Source: Candidatus Flexifilum breve (GTDB lineage: Bacteria > Chloroflexota > Anaerolineae > Aggregatilineales > Phototrophicaceae). Taken from it: 64,000 nucleotides of DNA. Made by a program: the position numbers and the translations under genes. The notes below the pieces were generated by a model. That model was not told where the DNA came from, searched no databases, and was given only the letters and a program-made list of their open reading frames with translations. Of this stretch, positions 35,058 to 44,493 are shown piece after piece (within the stretch, counting starts at the first letter, position 1; each line of letters opens with the position of its first letter). The stretch covers positions 124,001 through 188,000 of the forward strand of contig JADKGC010000013.1 of assembly GCA_016717205.1 (NCBI GenBank), read 5' to 3'.

Positions 35058-37253
35058 ATGGATATGCAAAAGCCGCTGACAATTTTAGGGCCAGTGGATA
35101 CGGCCTTTTATTACGTAGACAGCCGCGAAACGCCGATGAATATCGGCGCGGTGACAATATTTGATGGCAAGATTGATTTTGATCACTTTAGTGCGCTCAT
35201 CGATTCCCGCATTCATCACGTTCCTCTGTACATGCAGAAGGTGATTCAAGCGCCGCTGACGCTGGGGCAGCCGACGTGGGCCTTCGACCCGGAGTTCGCG
35301 ATCGAGAACCACGTCTTCCGGCTGCATCTCGACGCGCCGGGAACGGATGAAGACCTGCGCGAGCTCGCCGGGGCCGTGATCAGCCAGATGCTGGATCGGG
35401 CGAAGCCGCTGTGGGAAGTCTATTTGATCGATGGGCTGGCGCATGACCGCACCGGCCTTATCTGGAAAATTCATCACTGTATGGTCGACGGTATGTCTGC
35501 GATTGAGCTGTTTTTGCTCCTGCTCGACATCACGCCGGACTCCAAACCGTTTTCGGACGAGAAGCCGGCCTATGCGCCGCCGCCGCTCCCCAGTGCGCCG
35601 GAAATGGTGGTTGAAGCCTTCCGCCGGGATCTCGATACGAAACGCAGCCTGATCGACAAACTCGGCCATGAAGTGAACTATTTCAGCTCGATCTTCGCGG
35701 ATCGCGAGAAGCGGCGTAAGACCTTTATTGGCATCGCGAATTTGATTAATGACAACCTTAAGCCGCTCAAGAAACTGGTCATCAACGGGCAGAATTCGGG
35801 CAGGATGCAGTTGGCGTGGAACGAATTCCCGCTGGAAGAGGTGAAGGCGATCCGTGCGACCGTCAAGCATGCCTCGGTCAACGATGTGCTGCTCACGGTG
35901 ATCGGCGGCGCGATTCATCAGTACATGCGCCGTCACGGACTGACGCCGGGACAGAACTTCGTGCGGATGCTTGTCCCGGTCAACATGCGCGAGAAAGAAG
36001 AGAAGGGCGAATTCGGCAACCGGATCTCCGTGCTGCCGATGGATGTGCCGTTCAATACGGATCCGATGGCACGGCTGCTGGCCGTAGCCGATTACACGCA
36101 GATGATGAAGCAGTCCGGCTTGGCGCACGGCCTCGACATGATTCTCACACTCCCGTCGCTCGCCCCATCGCCCACGCAGCCGCTGATCTGGCATGTCGCG
36201 CCGGGGGCGTTCGCTTATCTGGCTCATTTGTGGGCGACCAACGTAGCCGCGCCGCCGCTGCCGCTCTACCTCTCTGGTCACAAAATGCTGCATGCCTACG
36301 GCTATTTCCCGCTCAACCCCGGCAATGGGCTCGCGAGCGTCATCATGAGCTATGACGGACGCATCACGGTGACGCTCGTCACGGATGAAGCGATCATCCC
36401 CCATGTGCTGGAACTCAACGAGTACGTGCAAGAAGCGTATACGGCGCTCCGCAAAGCGGCGAAGGTGCCGGAGAGCAAACCCGCGCCGCCGCGCATCGTT
36501 GAAGCGAAATTGGAGCCGTCCGTCGAGAAGGTCGTGGTGACTGAAACTATCGTCACGGTAGAGAGCTACGGGCCGCCTGCGCCCAATGGCAAGGCGACGG
36601 CGGCGGCAGTGGAGCAGTCCGTAGATGTGCATACGGTCGTGATAGACGTGCCCGAACCGGCTGCCGATGTTCAGCCAGTCAGTGAGGAAGTGGTCGCCGC
36701 GGTCGAGCCGAACGCCGAAGCAGTGATTGCCGCCGTCGAGGACGTCATCAGCGCCCCGGAACCTGAGCCAACCACGGCTGCGCCGGTCGCCAGCGAACCT
36801 GAGCTGGCCGCTGATCCAGTTGTAGAGACGGTCGCCGCGCCCCAGAAGCCTGCCTTGTTTTCGCAGGCGTGGGCGGAAGCGCTGAAAGTCGCCATCAATG
36901 ACAATCAGGCCTATTACCGCGCGTCGACCCGCTGGGATGCGGGCGCGCTCGCGTTCGTCATGGAAGCCGACGTGCGGCATGGTTTCCCGGAACCCGCCGC
37001 TGTGCTGCTCGACCTGGATCACGGGGTGTGCAAGGATGCCAATGCGCTCCCGCTCGACGAAGCGATGAGCCACGCGGCCTTCGTGCTTGAGACAGATTAC
37101 CAGCACTGGATGAACATTCTGTCGGGCAAGTCGCAGCCGCTGATGATGTTGATGCGGGGCACGCTCAAGCTCAAGAAGGGGTCGATGGCGAAGCTGATGC
37201 CGTTTACGCAGTCAGCGCAAGAACTGGTTCACAGTGCGCAAAGTGTTTCGTGA
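35058..37253 (+). CDS. Wax ester synthase/diacylglycerol acyltransferase (WS/DGAT) fused to SCP2-like domain
   Basis: 731 aa. Residues about 1-460 are a complete WS/DGAT with the catalytic HHCMVDG motif (about 139-145), PLWEVYLIDGL before it, and NVLLTVIGGAI and RMLVPVNMR after it. A roughly 130-residue Pro/Ala/Val/Glu-rich linker follows (about 465-600), then a domain of about 125 residues (SQAWAEALKVAINDNQAYYR... GKSQPLMMLMRGTLKLKKGS) with the SCP2 sterol/lipid-carrier pattern. Known: WS/DGATs esterify acyl-CoA to alcohols or diacylglycerol for storage. The fused lipid-carrier domain is unusual; a phasin-like gene follows and a thioester reductase is divergent, so this looks like a neutral-lipid storage locus. 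Confidence 0.9.
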   Translation: MDMQKPLTILGPVDTAFYYVDSRETPMNIGAVTIFDGKIDFDHFSALIDSRIHHVPLYMQKVIQAPLTLGQPTWAFDPEFAIENHVFRLHLDAPGTDEDLRELAGAVISQMLDRAKPLWEVYLIDGLAHDRTGLIWKIHHCMVDGMSAIELFLLLLDITPDSKPFSDEKPAYAPPPLPSAPEMVVEAFRRDLDTKRSLIDKLGHEVNYFSSIFADREKRRKTFIGIANLINDNLKPLKKLVINGQNSGRMQLAWNEFPLEEVKAIRATVKHASVNDVLLTVIGGAIHQYMRRHGLTPGQNFVRMLVPVNMREKEEKGEFGNRISVLPMDVPFNTDPMARLLAVADYTQMMKQSGLAHGLDMILTLPSLAPSPTQPLIWHVAPGAFAYLAHLWATNVAAPPLPLYLSGHKMLHAYGYFPLNPGNGLASVIMSYDGRITVTLVTDEAIIPHVLELNEYVQEAYTALRKAAKVPESKPAPPRIVEAKLEPSVEKVVVTETIVTVESYGPPAPNGKATAAAVEQSVDVHTVVIDVPEPAADVQPVSEEVVAAVEPNAEAVIAAVEDVISAPEPEPTTAAPVASEPELAADPVVETVAAPQKPALFSQAWAEALKVAINDNQAYYRASTRWDAGALAFVMEADVRHGFPEPAAVLLDLDHGVCKDANALPLDEAMSHAAFVLETDYQHWMNILSGKSQPLMMLMRGTLKLKKGSMAKLMPFTQSAQELVHSAQSVS

Positions 37254-37285
37254 CAAAAATCACAAAATAGATCATACAAATCACG

Positions 37286-37314
37286 CTGACGGCGTGGCTG
37301 CGAGTCGCGATAAT
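37286..37314 (+). promoter_or_regulatory. Candidate promoter before phasin-like gene
   Basis: CTGACG (37286-37291), a 17-base spacer, then GATAAT (37309-37314), 45 bp ahead of the ATG at 37360. The 106-bp gap after the WS/DGAT gene gives room for separate expression. Consensus match only. Confidence 0.35.
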
Positions 37315-37359
37315 CTATATTGAAACGATGAACGCACGTAACGAAGGAGTGCGAAGGTT

Positions 37360-37689
37360 ATGACAACCAAAACACCAGTCCGTCAGAAGAAAGAGAAAGC
37401 CGTGAAACCTGTAGAGACACCCGCAGTTGTCCCGGTAGTGGACGAAAAGCCGTTCGAGGCGTTTATCGAACACCAGAAGAAAGCGATCGAGGAAGCCGGG
37501 AAGGCCATTGAATCGCTCCTGCCGGAAGGCTTCAAGGAGCACGGCCAGTCCGCATTCAAAGAGGTAATTGAAGGCTACCGTAAGCTGTTCAACGCAACCA
37601 TCGACGAGATGATCGGCAAGATGGAAAAAGCGAAGCTGTCGAAGTCGGAAGAAGAACCGGCTGAGAAGGAACTGACCCCTGTACCATAA
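37360..37689 (+). CDS. Phasin-like granule-associated protein (tentative)
   Basis: 109 aa. A Lys/Pro/Val-rich N-terminus leads into an amphipathic helical core, FEAFIEHQKKAIEEAGKAIE, then GFKEHGQSAFKEVIEGYRKL, and an acidic tail. Size, lack of Cys and long amphipathic helices match phasins and related small coat proteins of polyester or lipid inclusions. SD GAAGGAG upstream. Its place right after the WS/DGAT-SCP2 gene suggests it coats the lipid inclusions made by that enzyme. Confidence 0.55.
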   Translation: MTTKTPVRQKKEKAVKPVETPAVVPVVDEKPFEAFIEHQKKAIEEAGKAIESLLPEGFKEHGQSAFKEVIEGYRKLFNATIDEMIGKMEKAKLSKSEEEPAEKELTPVP

Positions 37690-37722
37690 GCCTGCTGTTG
37701 GGCCTCGCTGACCTCCTCACTT

Positions 37723-37763
37723 ATGCGCCGGATGATATCTCCATCATCCGGCGCATCTTTTTA
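37723..37763. terminator. Strong hairpin terminator between convergent genes
   Basis: A 14-bp perfect stem (ATGCGCCGGATGAT / ATCATCCGGCGCAT) with a 6-base loop and CTTTTT on the plus strand. It sits just after the phasin-like gene; its 3' side touches the end of the convergent hyuB gene. Confidence 0.85.
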
Positions 37764-39320
37764 TGGCAGTTGACCCCACCCGCCGCCGCCCGGCGTTTCG
37801 ATGCGCAGGCGATCACCCGCCTCGACGCTGCCCGTCCATTTGCCGCCCAGTGTGCGGACGTCGTCCCCGTGGATGAGGGTATTGACTCCGCAGTGACCGG
37901 GACCACCGCCCGCCAAGCCGTACGGCGTCAAACGCCGCCGCTCACTGTTGATCGTGACCGTCGCCGGACACAGAAATTCATACTCGCGGACGACGCCCTC
38001 TCCGCCGCGCGCCGCGCCCGCTCCGCCCGAGCCTTCCCGTAGGCGGTACGCGGTCACGCGCAAGGGGAGGGCATACTCCAGCGCTTCGATAGGGGTGTTG
38101 CGCGTGTTGGTCATGTGACTGTGTCGCCCACTCAGCCCATCCCCCGCCGCGCCGCCGCCATGACCACCCGCAATTGTCTCATAGTAGACGAACGGCTTGC
38201 CGTTGTACGTGCCACCCACTGTAATGTTGTTCATCGAGCCTTGACTCGCCGCCGGGATGCGGTTGGGCAGCGCTTGCGCCAATGCGCCAAGCACCGCATC
38301 GACCACGCGCTGACCGGTTTCGGTGTTGCCGACCGCGACTGCCGCGGGGAAGTCCGGGTTGAGCAGGCTGTGCGGCGGCGTGATGACCAGCACTGGTTCG
38401 AAGCAGCCGTGGTTGACAGGTACATCGTCTTTGGCCAGCAGGCGCACGCAGTACCACGTCGCGGACCGCACAATCGCCGTGACGGCGTTCAGATTGCCCG
38501 CGACCTGCGGCGCGCTGCCCGTGAAGTCGACGATCAAGCGGGAGCGGCTCACGGTGATGGTCACGCGGATCGGGATCAGAAATTCGCGCTGACCGTCGCT
38601 CTCCAGCGCATCGGCAAAGCTGTAGACGCCGTTCGGGATGCTGGCGATGACGGCTTCCGTCATGCGCCGCGATGTGTCCAGCAGCGCGGCGGCGTGCTCG
38701 TTGGCGGCGCGCAGGCCATGCGCGGCGATGATTGCCAGCAAGCGTCGTTCGCCGATGCGTTGCGCGGCGAGCTGCGCCTCAAAGTCGCCGAGGCGTTCCT
38801 GCGGGGCGCGGCTGTTGGCAGTGAGCAGGCGCATGACCGCTTCGTTACGCCACCCGGCCTCGACGAGCTTGATTGGCGGGATGATTAGACCTTCCTGATA
38901 CAGTTCGGTGCTCAATGGGAGCGAACCGGGCGACATGCCGCCAATATCGGCGTGATGCGCACGGCTGGCGACGTAGAACTGCACCATGTCGTCGACGAAC
39001 ACGGGCGACACCATCGTCACATCGGGCAGGTGCGTACCGCCGGAATACGGATCGTTGAGCACGATGACATCGCCCAACGCGAGATCCGGGAAGGCGGAAA
39101 TGGCCGCCTCGACCGAGGCCGGCATGCTGCCAAGATGCACCGGGATGTGCGCCGCCTGCGCGATCATGCGGGCGTCACCATCGAATAGGGCACAGCTAAA
39201 ATCCAGCCGTTCGCGGATGTTGGGACTGAAGGCCGCGCGTTGGAGGGTCACCCCCATTTCTTCGGCGGCGGCCTCAAACAGGCTGCGGAACACGGCCAAA
39301 CTGATCGAATCAACGGGCAT
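37761..39320 (-). CDS. hyuB: Hydantoinase B/oxoprolinase family protein
   Basis: 519 aa, usual length for HyuB. Opening SLAVFRSLFEAAAEEMGVTL, then ERLDFSCALFD, HIPVHLGSMPASVEAAI, VIVLNDPYSGGTHLPDVTMV and the C-terminal GYG-type segment around GGHGGGAAGDGLSGRHSHMTNTRNT are all typical. With HyuA it forms an ATP-dependent enzyme opening hydantoins, 5-oxoproline or related lactams. The partner hyuA is upstream on the same strand but separated by a phosphatase gene. Substrate not assignable. Confidence 0.9.
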   Translation of the reverse strand: MPVDSISLAVFRSLFEAAAEEMGVTLQRAAFSPNIRERLDFSCALFDGDARMIAQAAHIPVHLGSMPASVEAAISAFPDLALGDVIVLNDPYSGGTHLPDVTMVSPVFVDDMVQFYVASRAHHADIGGMSPGSLPLSTELYQEGLIIPPIKLVEAGWRNEAVMRLLTANSRAPQERLGDFEAQLAAQRIGERRLLAIIAAHGLRAANEHAAALLDTSRRMTEAVIASIPNGVYSFADALESDGQREFLIPIRVTITVSRSRLIVDFTGSAPQVAGNLNAVTAIVRSATWYCVRLLAKDDVPVNHGCFEPVLVITPPHSLLNPDFPAAVAVGNTETGQRVVDAVLGALAQALPNRIPAASQGSMNNITVGGTYNGKPFVYYETIAGGHGGGAAGDGLSGRHSHMTNTRNTPIEALEYALPLRVTAYRLREGSGGAGAARGGEGVVREYEFLCPATVTINSERRRLTPYGLAGGGPGHCGVNTLIHGDDVRTLGGKWTGSVEAGDRLRIETPGGGGWGQLP

Positions 39321-39329
39321 GCGGCTTCC

Positions 39330-41012
39330 TTATGAGTGCGGTTGGACGATGAATTGGCTGTAAATGCTCGGTTGGCGCGCGAGGATAGTCGCGCTGTCGG
39401 ACTGCATCTCCGCGTGCGTGTAAGCCGGGATGCCGTAGGTGGTCACGGTGAGCGCCTGCGTCACCTCATCGATCTCAAACTCCGTCCAGCCAAAGGTGTG
39501 CGCGACGAGGTAGCTGCCTCGCAGCAGTTCAACGTCGATCAGGCCGCCTTCCAGTCCAATCGGATCATAACCTTCCGCCGCCAACCGTCCATCGATGAAG
39601 GCGCGCAGCAGGGTGTCGCGGGCGGGCAGGGGCAGCACTGTGAAGAGCGCCCGCTGCTGCTCGGTGATCAGGTTCTGGTCGGCGGCGATGTCGATCACCG
39701 TTGGGCCAAGCGGCGCATCAAACGCGACCGAGCCGGTCGTGATCTCCCAACTGGCGACCGGAATTTGTTCGCCTCCCGCTGCTTCGCGGTAGAACAAGTC
39801 GTTGACGAACGTGCTGTGAATGTCAGCGGCGACGAACACCACATTGGTCAGGTTGTTTTCGGCAATGAAGCGGAGCAGGGCGGTGCGTTCGGCGGCGTAC
39901 CCTTCATAGCGATCCGCGGCCTCGATCACGCCGATATTCTGGATTGGTTCGGGCACCATCACGAACTTCCAGGTAATACCTGCGGCCTGCGCTGCCAGTA
40001 GATCCGCCTGCAAGTCGGCGAACTGCGCGGCGCCGAGCATCGTCCGCGTTGGGTCGAAGGCGGCTTGCTCAAACGCCGCCAGCGCTTCGGGCGCTAAATC
40101 GTCGATATCCGGTAACTCCAGATCGCGAAAAGAGCGCGCATCAATCAGGAAGAGCGCCGCGTCGCTGCCAAACGTGCGGTAGCGGTAGAGGCGGCGTTCG
40201 TTCGCCGTGCGCGGGTCGCCGGTCTCGCCGTAAAACTCGTCGCGAATCGGGTTGTACTCCTGAAAAACCTGCAGGCCCGTTTCAAACAGCGGCGCGTCGT
40301 TGATGTACTCGACATTCGCCCCGGCGAAACGCCGATGGGTCTGGGGCGCGGCGCCGCCCGCGAAATTGTTGGTCACCTCGTGATCGTCGATCATGACATA
40401 GACGTTCGTCGCTGCGCGCAGGTCGGCCAGCGTATTCAGCCCGAGATGTTCCGCATAGACCTCAGCGTGTTTCAGCCGGAATTCAGTCAGTGTGGTGGCT
40501 TGCCCCGCCCTGACCGCCGGACTCGGATAGTCGGCGTAGATCGTGTCGCCGTGGAGCACGAAAAAATCGAGATCGCGCTCATCGGCGTTGGCAATGGAGG
40601 GGAACGGCGCGATATCGCCGCGCCAGTCGCCCGAAACGCCAAAGCGCAGTCCGGTATGGGCGCCGGGAACGTGCAGCGTGCGGAACGTGCCATTTCCTAT
40701 CACACCCGCTGCATCGGTCGCGCGGTAGAAGTAGGTCGTGCCCGCCGTCAGCCCCGTCACGTCGACTTTGACCGGGATGAGCGGATCGCTGACTTCCGCC
40801 GTGAGCGTCGTGCTGACCGCGGCGAAGGTCGCATCGGTGGCCAGTTCAAACACCACAGCGCCAGTATGTTCGCTGCGTGCCCACAGCACCACCGACGTCT
40901 GATCGGTGTCACCAGCGGCCACGCCATTGGGCAGTGTGCTCGTCTGCGCCGTGATGGGGCTGGCGCATAACGCTATCACCAGCGCCACCAGCGTCAAAAG
41001 TTTGCTTGCCAT
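39330..41012 (-). CDS. Secreted PhoD-like alkaline phosphatase/phosphodiesterase
   Basis: 560 aa with a signal peptide (LLTLVALVIALCASPITAQT). It has an N-terminal Ig/fibronectin-like domain (SVVLWARSEHTGAVVFEL...GLTAGTTYFYRA) as in PhoD enzymes, then the metallophosphatase core: GVSGDWRGD, FFVLHGDTIYADYP, YVMIDDHEVTNNF (DDHE metal ligands) and NVVFVAADIHSTF. Known family function: phosphoester hydrolysis outside the cytoplasm, often with Ca/Fe. It lies between hyuA and hyuB with short gaps (9 bp to hyuB, 33 bp to hyuA), so it seems transcribed with them though the link is unclear. Confidence 0.88.
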   Translation of the reverse strand: MASKLLTLVALVIALCASPITAQTSTLPNGVAAGDTDQTSVVLWARSEHTGAVVFELATDATFAAVSTTLTAEVSDPLIPVKVDVTGLTAGTTYFYRATDAAGVIGNGTFRTLHVPGAHTGLRFGVSGDWRGDIAPFPSIANADERDLDFFVLHGDTIYADYPSPAVRAGQATTLTEFRLKHAEVYAEHLGLNTLADLRAATNVYVMIDDHEVTNNFAGGAAPQTHRRFAGANVEYINDAPLFETGLQVFQEYNPIRDEFYGETGDPRTANERRLYRYRTFGSDAALFLIDARSFRDLELPDIDDLAPEALAAFEQAAFDPTRTMLGAAQFADLQADLLAAQAAGITWKFVMVPEPIQNIGVIEAADRYEGYAAERTALLRFIAENNLTNVVFVAADIHSTFVNDLFYREAAGGEQIPVASWEITTGSVAFDAPLGPTVIDIAADQNLITEQQRALFTVLPLPARDTLLRAFIDGRLAAEGYDPIGLEGGLIDVELLRGSYLVAHTFGWTEFEIDEVTQALTVTTYGIPAYTHAEMQSDSATILARQPSIYSQFIVQPHS

Positions 41013-41045
41013 GTCAGGTTGCCTCTGTGCAGGGATGACGCACCG

Positions 41046-42986
41046 TCAAAAGATCTTTTCCAGGATGAGATTGTAATAGGTGTCGACTTCCGCGGCCCAG
41101 CCGACCGGGACGAACGTCGTGCTGTCGGGCTGCACCACCACCGCCGCGCCGACAAAGCGGGCGCCGGGGTGCAATTGCGCGCGGTCATAAAGCGTCACCT
41201 CTTTGGTGCCGCCGACCGTTTGCACCGTCGCGTCGGTGACGGGTTCGTGCGGGAAGGTGGGTTTGTCCACCAGTCCAATTGCCTGCACGCGGGCAGTCAC
41301 CGCTTCGACCTCCCGGTCGCGCAGGGCGTAACCGTAGCGTTCGGCGTGCGCCTCGTGGAACAGGTTCACATAGTTGATGTGATAGGGCACGGTCAATTCG
41401 TAGGCTTGGCCGACATAGCGCACATCGATTTGCGGCGAAAAAACCATCTTGTCCGCCGTGAAGCCTTCCGCTTCCAGATCATGATGCGCCTGCCGCAGCA
41501 GTTGATCGAAAACCATCATCGCGTTCATCGTCGATTGGCCGAGCACCGACTTGCTGTAGTCGATGGTCACATCGGCGACGAGCAGGCCGAGCGCGCACAG
41601 TACGCCGGGATGCCGGGGAATGATCACTCGCGGGATGCCCAAGCCTTCGGCGACGCGACAGGCATGCAGGCCGCCCGCGCCACCAAAGGCGAACAGCGAA
41701 AAGCGCCGCGGATCGTAACCGCGAGCAATCGACACGCGGCGAATAGCGCGGTCGATATTGGTATTGGCGAGGCGGATGATGCCCGCCGCCGCGTCATTGA
41801 CCGAGAGATTCATCGCTTTAGCCAAGTGGGCTAAGGCTTGCTGCGCAGCCTCGATGTCGAGCGGCATTGACCCTCCGAGGAAGTAGCGGCTCACCAGCCG
41901 CCCCAGAACCGCGTTGGCGTCGCTCACGGTCACTTCGCGTCCGCCGCGCCCGTAGACGATCGGGCCGGGGTCAGCTCCGGCGCTCTCCGGGCCAACGTGC
42001 AGCACACCGCCGCTGTCCAGCCGGGCGATGGAACCGCCGCCCGCGCCAACTGTCTCGATGTCGATGACGCGCGTGCGCAGTGGCAGACCATCGATCTCCG
42101 AGTCGGCGCGGCGAATGGGGATGCCGGGGCAGAGCGCGACATCGGTCGAGGTGCCGCCCATATCCAGCGTGATGATGTCCGTGTAACCTGCCAGCGATGC
42201 AAGGTGAAACGCGCCAATCACGCCCGCGGCGGGGCCGCTCAATGCGGTCAGAATCGCCTGTTTGCTGGCTGTGCGCGCGCTGATCACTCCGCCATCCGAC
42301 TTCATCACGCTGAGCGTGTTGGGCGGGAGCGCGCGTTCCAATTCGCCAAGGTAGCGGCTCATCACCGGGCGCACATAGGCTTCAAGCGCGGCGGTGCTGG
42401 TGCGTTCGTACTCGCGGAATTCGGGCAGCACGTCCGACGAGAGCGCGATCTGGTCTTCGGTCATCTGTCCGCGCGCGATGATCCGGGCACGAATCTGCTG
42501 CTCGTGGATGGGATTCACGTAGCTGTAGAGCAGCGACACGGCGACGGCTTCCACACTAAGCGCTGCGATAGCATCCAGCGCCTGATCAAGCGCGTCGAGA
42601 TCGAGCGGCGTGAGAATCGTGCCCGTGTGATCAAGCCGTTCGGGTACTTCAAAGGTGTGTTCGATCAGCGGCGGGGCGATGTGCGGATGCAGGTCGTACA
42701 GCACCGGACGATTCTGCCGTCCGATGAGCAGCAGATCGCGAAACCCGGCGGTCGTGATCAGGGCGCAGCGCGCGCCCTTACGTTCGAGGATTGCATTGGT
42801 CGCCACGGTCGAGCCGTGCCCGATGCGCTGAAAGGCTGTCAGATCGCCACCCATCTGCCGCAGTCCGTCAAGCATGGCCTGCGCGGGCTTGCCGGGTGTG
42901 CTCAGTAGTTTATGAATTTTGAGCGACTGGCCGTCACTCAGGACCAGATCAGTAAAGGTTCCGCCAATGTCCACGCCGATGATCAT
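41046..42986 (-). CDS. hyuA: Hydantoinase A/oxoprolinase family protein
   Basis: 646 aa. The start IIGVDIGGTFTDLVL is the ASKHA-fold phosphate loop of hydantoinase A. Further family segments: GSTVATNAILERKGARCALI near residue 60, the N-terminal/A domain join near DVLPEFREYERTSTA, DMGGTSTDVALCPG, AGGGSIARLDSGG, and a C-terminal FGGAGGLHACRVAEGLG. ATP-dependent ring opening together with HyuB. First gene of the hyuA-phoD-hyuB run. Confidence 0.92.
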   Translation of the reverse strand: MIIGVDIGGTFTDLVLSDGQSLKIHKLLSTPGKPAQAMLDGLRQMGGDLTAFQRIGHGSTVATNAILERKGARCALITTAGFRDLLLIGRQNRPVLYDLHPHIAPPLIEHTFEVPERLDHTGTILTPLDLDALDQALDAIAALSVEAVAVSLLYSYVNPIHEQQIRARIIARGQMTEDQIALSSDVLPEFREYERTSTAALEAYVRPVMSRYLGELERALPPNTLSVMKSDGGVISARTASKQAILTALSGPAAGVIGAFHLASLAGYTDIITLDMGGTSTDVALCPGIPIRRADSEIDGLPLRTRVIDIETVGAGGGSIARLDSGGVLHVGPESAGADPGPIVYGRGGREVTVSDANAVLGRLVSRYFLGGSMPLDIEAAQQALAHLAKAMNLSVNDAAAGIIRLANTNIDRAIRRVSIARGYDPRRFSLFAFGGAGGLHACRVAEGLGIPRVIIPRHPGVLCALGLLVADVTIDYSKSVLGQSTMNAMMVFDQLLRQAHHDLEAEGFTADKMVFSPQIDVRYVGQAYELTVPYHINYVNLFHEAHAERYGYALRDREVEAVTARVQAIGLVDKPTFPHEPVTDATVQTVGGTKEVTLYDRAQLHPGARFVGAAVVVQPDSTTFVPVGWAAEVDTYYNLILEKIF

Positions 42987-43004
42987 AGTGTGCGGCCGCT
43001 TTCG

Positions 43005-44435
43005 TTATCGTATTAGCGGTAGTATCGTAATCGAACGCGCGACGCCCTGCAATTCCTGAGTGTAGGCCGATTCGCCGGGGAGGACGGCATAGAGCTTCAA
43101 ACCGCTGGCGCGGACCTGGCGCAGCAGGTCAGGCTGCGCTGCGCCGACGTAGCCATCCGTCAGAATCAACACCTTCTTGAGCGCAGGCTTGGCAGCCAGC
43201 GCGTGTGTCAGGATGCAGTTGATGTCGGTGCCCTGCGTGGTGCGAATCTGGGCGTGGCGGAGCTGCGGCAAGGGCAGCGGTTCGACGCGCGTTGAAAACT
43301 GGAACACGAGCGCCTGACCGTGTGCCACATAGGGCAGCAGCAAGCCGAGCAAATGCGGCAGCAGTTGATTCATCGAGCCGGACACGTCAAGGTAGACGTA
43401 GGCGCGGCTCGGCGTTTCGGGCACGCGCGCTTTGACCATTCCCGGCTGATTCCAGAGTACACCCTGTACGCCAAGCTGCTGGCGGGCAGAGGCCAGGCGG
43501 TCGCGGGCGTTCGGCATCACGTTCAAGCCGGATATTCCCGGAATCGGCGTGCGGGAGCGGCGTAACTGCCGACCATGGCGCACGCCGAGACAGCGTTGGA
43601 GTACGTGTACAAAGGCGCGCCGAGCGTCTTCGCTGCTCTCGCCGAGTGCGTTCTGCAACTCGCTGAGATCTGACCCTTCGCCGCGCTTATTCACGGCAAA
43701 CGGCGGCGGCGGCCACTTTTCGGTCACGCGGCGCAGGACATCGCGCACAAACGGGTCTTCGAGGGCACGGCGGTCGTTTTCCGGCGCGTCGTGGTCGCCA
43801 ATCAGCATGGGCTCGACGATCATTTCGCCTTTGGCGATCTTGTCTTTGATCCATTCTTTGAGCAGGTTGAGGATCTCCTCGTAGAGCGGTGCCGACCAGC
43901 GCGAACGGTTATTGGGCGGGTACAGCCGTTCGATGATCTGGCGCGCGCCGGGCGGCGCGTCTTTGGCATCGATGTACTGCGGGTTGGCTGGCCAGCCTTC
44001 CGGCGGGCGCAGCAGACAGCCGGGGAACTCATCCGCCTTGTTGATCGCCTCGAAGAAACCACGGTATTCTGGCGCTTCGAACTGCCGCGCCAGTCCGGCG
44101 TTGATGATGGCGTCAAAGGCGATGTTGTTGGCCAGCGTCGCGCGGGGGTACAGCCGCGTGTGCGCGAGGATCACGTGCCACAGCTCATGCATGACCAGCA
44201 GGAACAGATGCTCGTCGCGGGCACAGTACTGCCCGACGAAATCCGGATTGAGCAGCAGGCGCGGGCGGAACGTACACTCGACCGCTGCCGAGGGAATCTC
44301 GCGGCTGGCCTTGATCCCGGCGAGGCGGCACAGCGTTTCCATCTCGAAGGTCGCGGCGGGCAGACATGCCACCAACCGCGCGATGAGCTCGCTGCTCTCC
44401 GTCGCCTTGTTCACCGTCACTCGGTTCGCACTCAT
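43005..44435 (-). CDS. VWA-like domain protein with HExxH metallopeptidase-type domain (DUF2201-like)
   Basis: 476 aa from the ATG at 44435, chosen for its SD (AAAGGG) and because the open frame upstream overlaps the intergenic gap. The N-terminal half has LFLLVMHELWHVILAH: HELWH at about 83-87 is a zinc-metallopeptidase motif. The C-terminal half is a von Willebrand A-like domain with the MIDAS start DVSGSMN (about 350) and a TDGYVG segment. The helical VWA-like group (DUF2201) typically partners MoxR ATPases. The MoxR gene is two genes upstream on the same strand. Confidence 0.82.
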   Translation of the reverse strand: MSANRVTVNKATESSELIARLVACLPAATFEMETLCRLAGIKASREIPSAAVECTFRPRLLLNPDFVGQYCARDEHLFLLVMHELWHVILAHTRLYPRATLANNIAFDAIINAGLARQFEAPEYRGFFEAINKADEFPGCLLRPPEGWPANPQYIDAKDAPPGARQIIERLYPPNNRSRWSAPLYEEILNLLKEWIKDKIAKGEMIVEPMLIGDHDAPENDRRALEDPFVRDVLRRVTEKWPPPPFAVNKRGEGSDLSELQNALGESSEDARRAFVHVLQRCLGVRHGRQLRRSRTPIPGISGLNVMPNARDRLASARQQLGVQGVLWNQPGMVKARVPETPSRAYVYLDVSGSMNQLLPHLLGLLLPYVAHGQALVFQFSTRVEPLPLPQLRHAQIRTTQGTDINCILTHALAAKPALKKVLILTDGYVGAAQPDLLRQVRASGLKLYAVLPGESAYTQELQGVARSITILPLIR

Positions 44436-44493
44436 CGTTACCCTTTCTGCTCGCGTGTGGTCTGTCATTCGTATATGACAGGCTCGGTGGTGG

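Noticed and set aside
35085..37106. 673-aa open frame antisense to the WS/DGAT-SCP2 gene
   Set aside because: Shadow of the real gene, which has a catalytic motif and SD; the antisense product is Arg/His-rich without domains.
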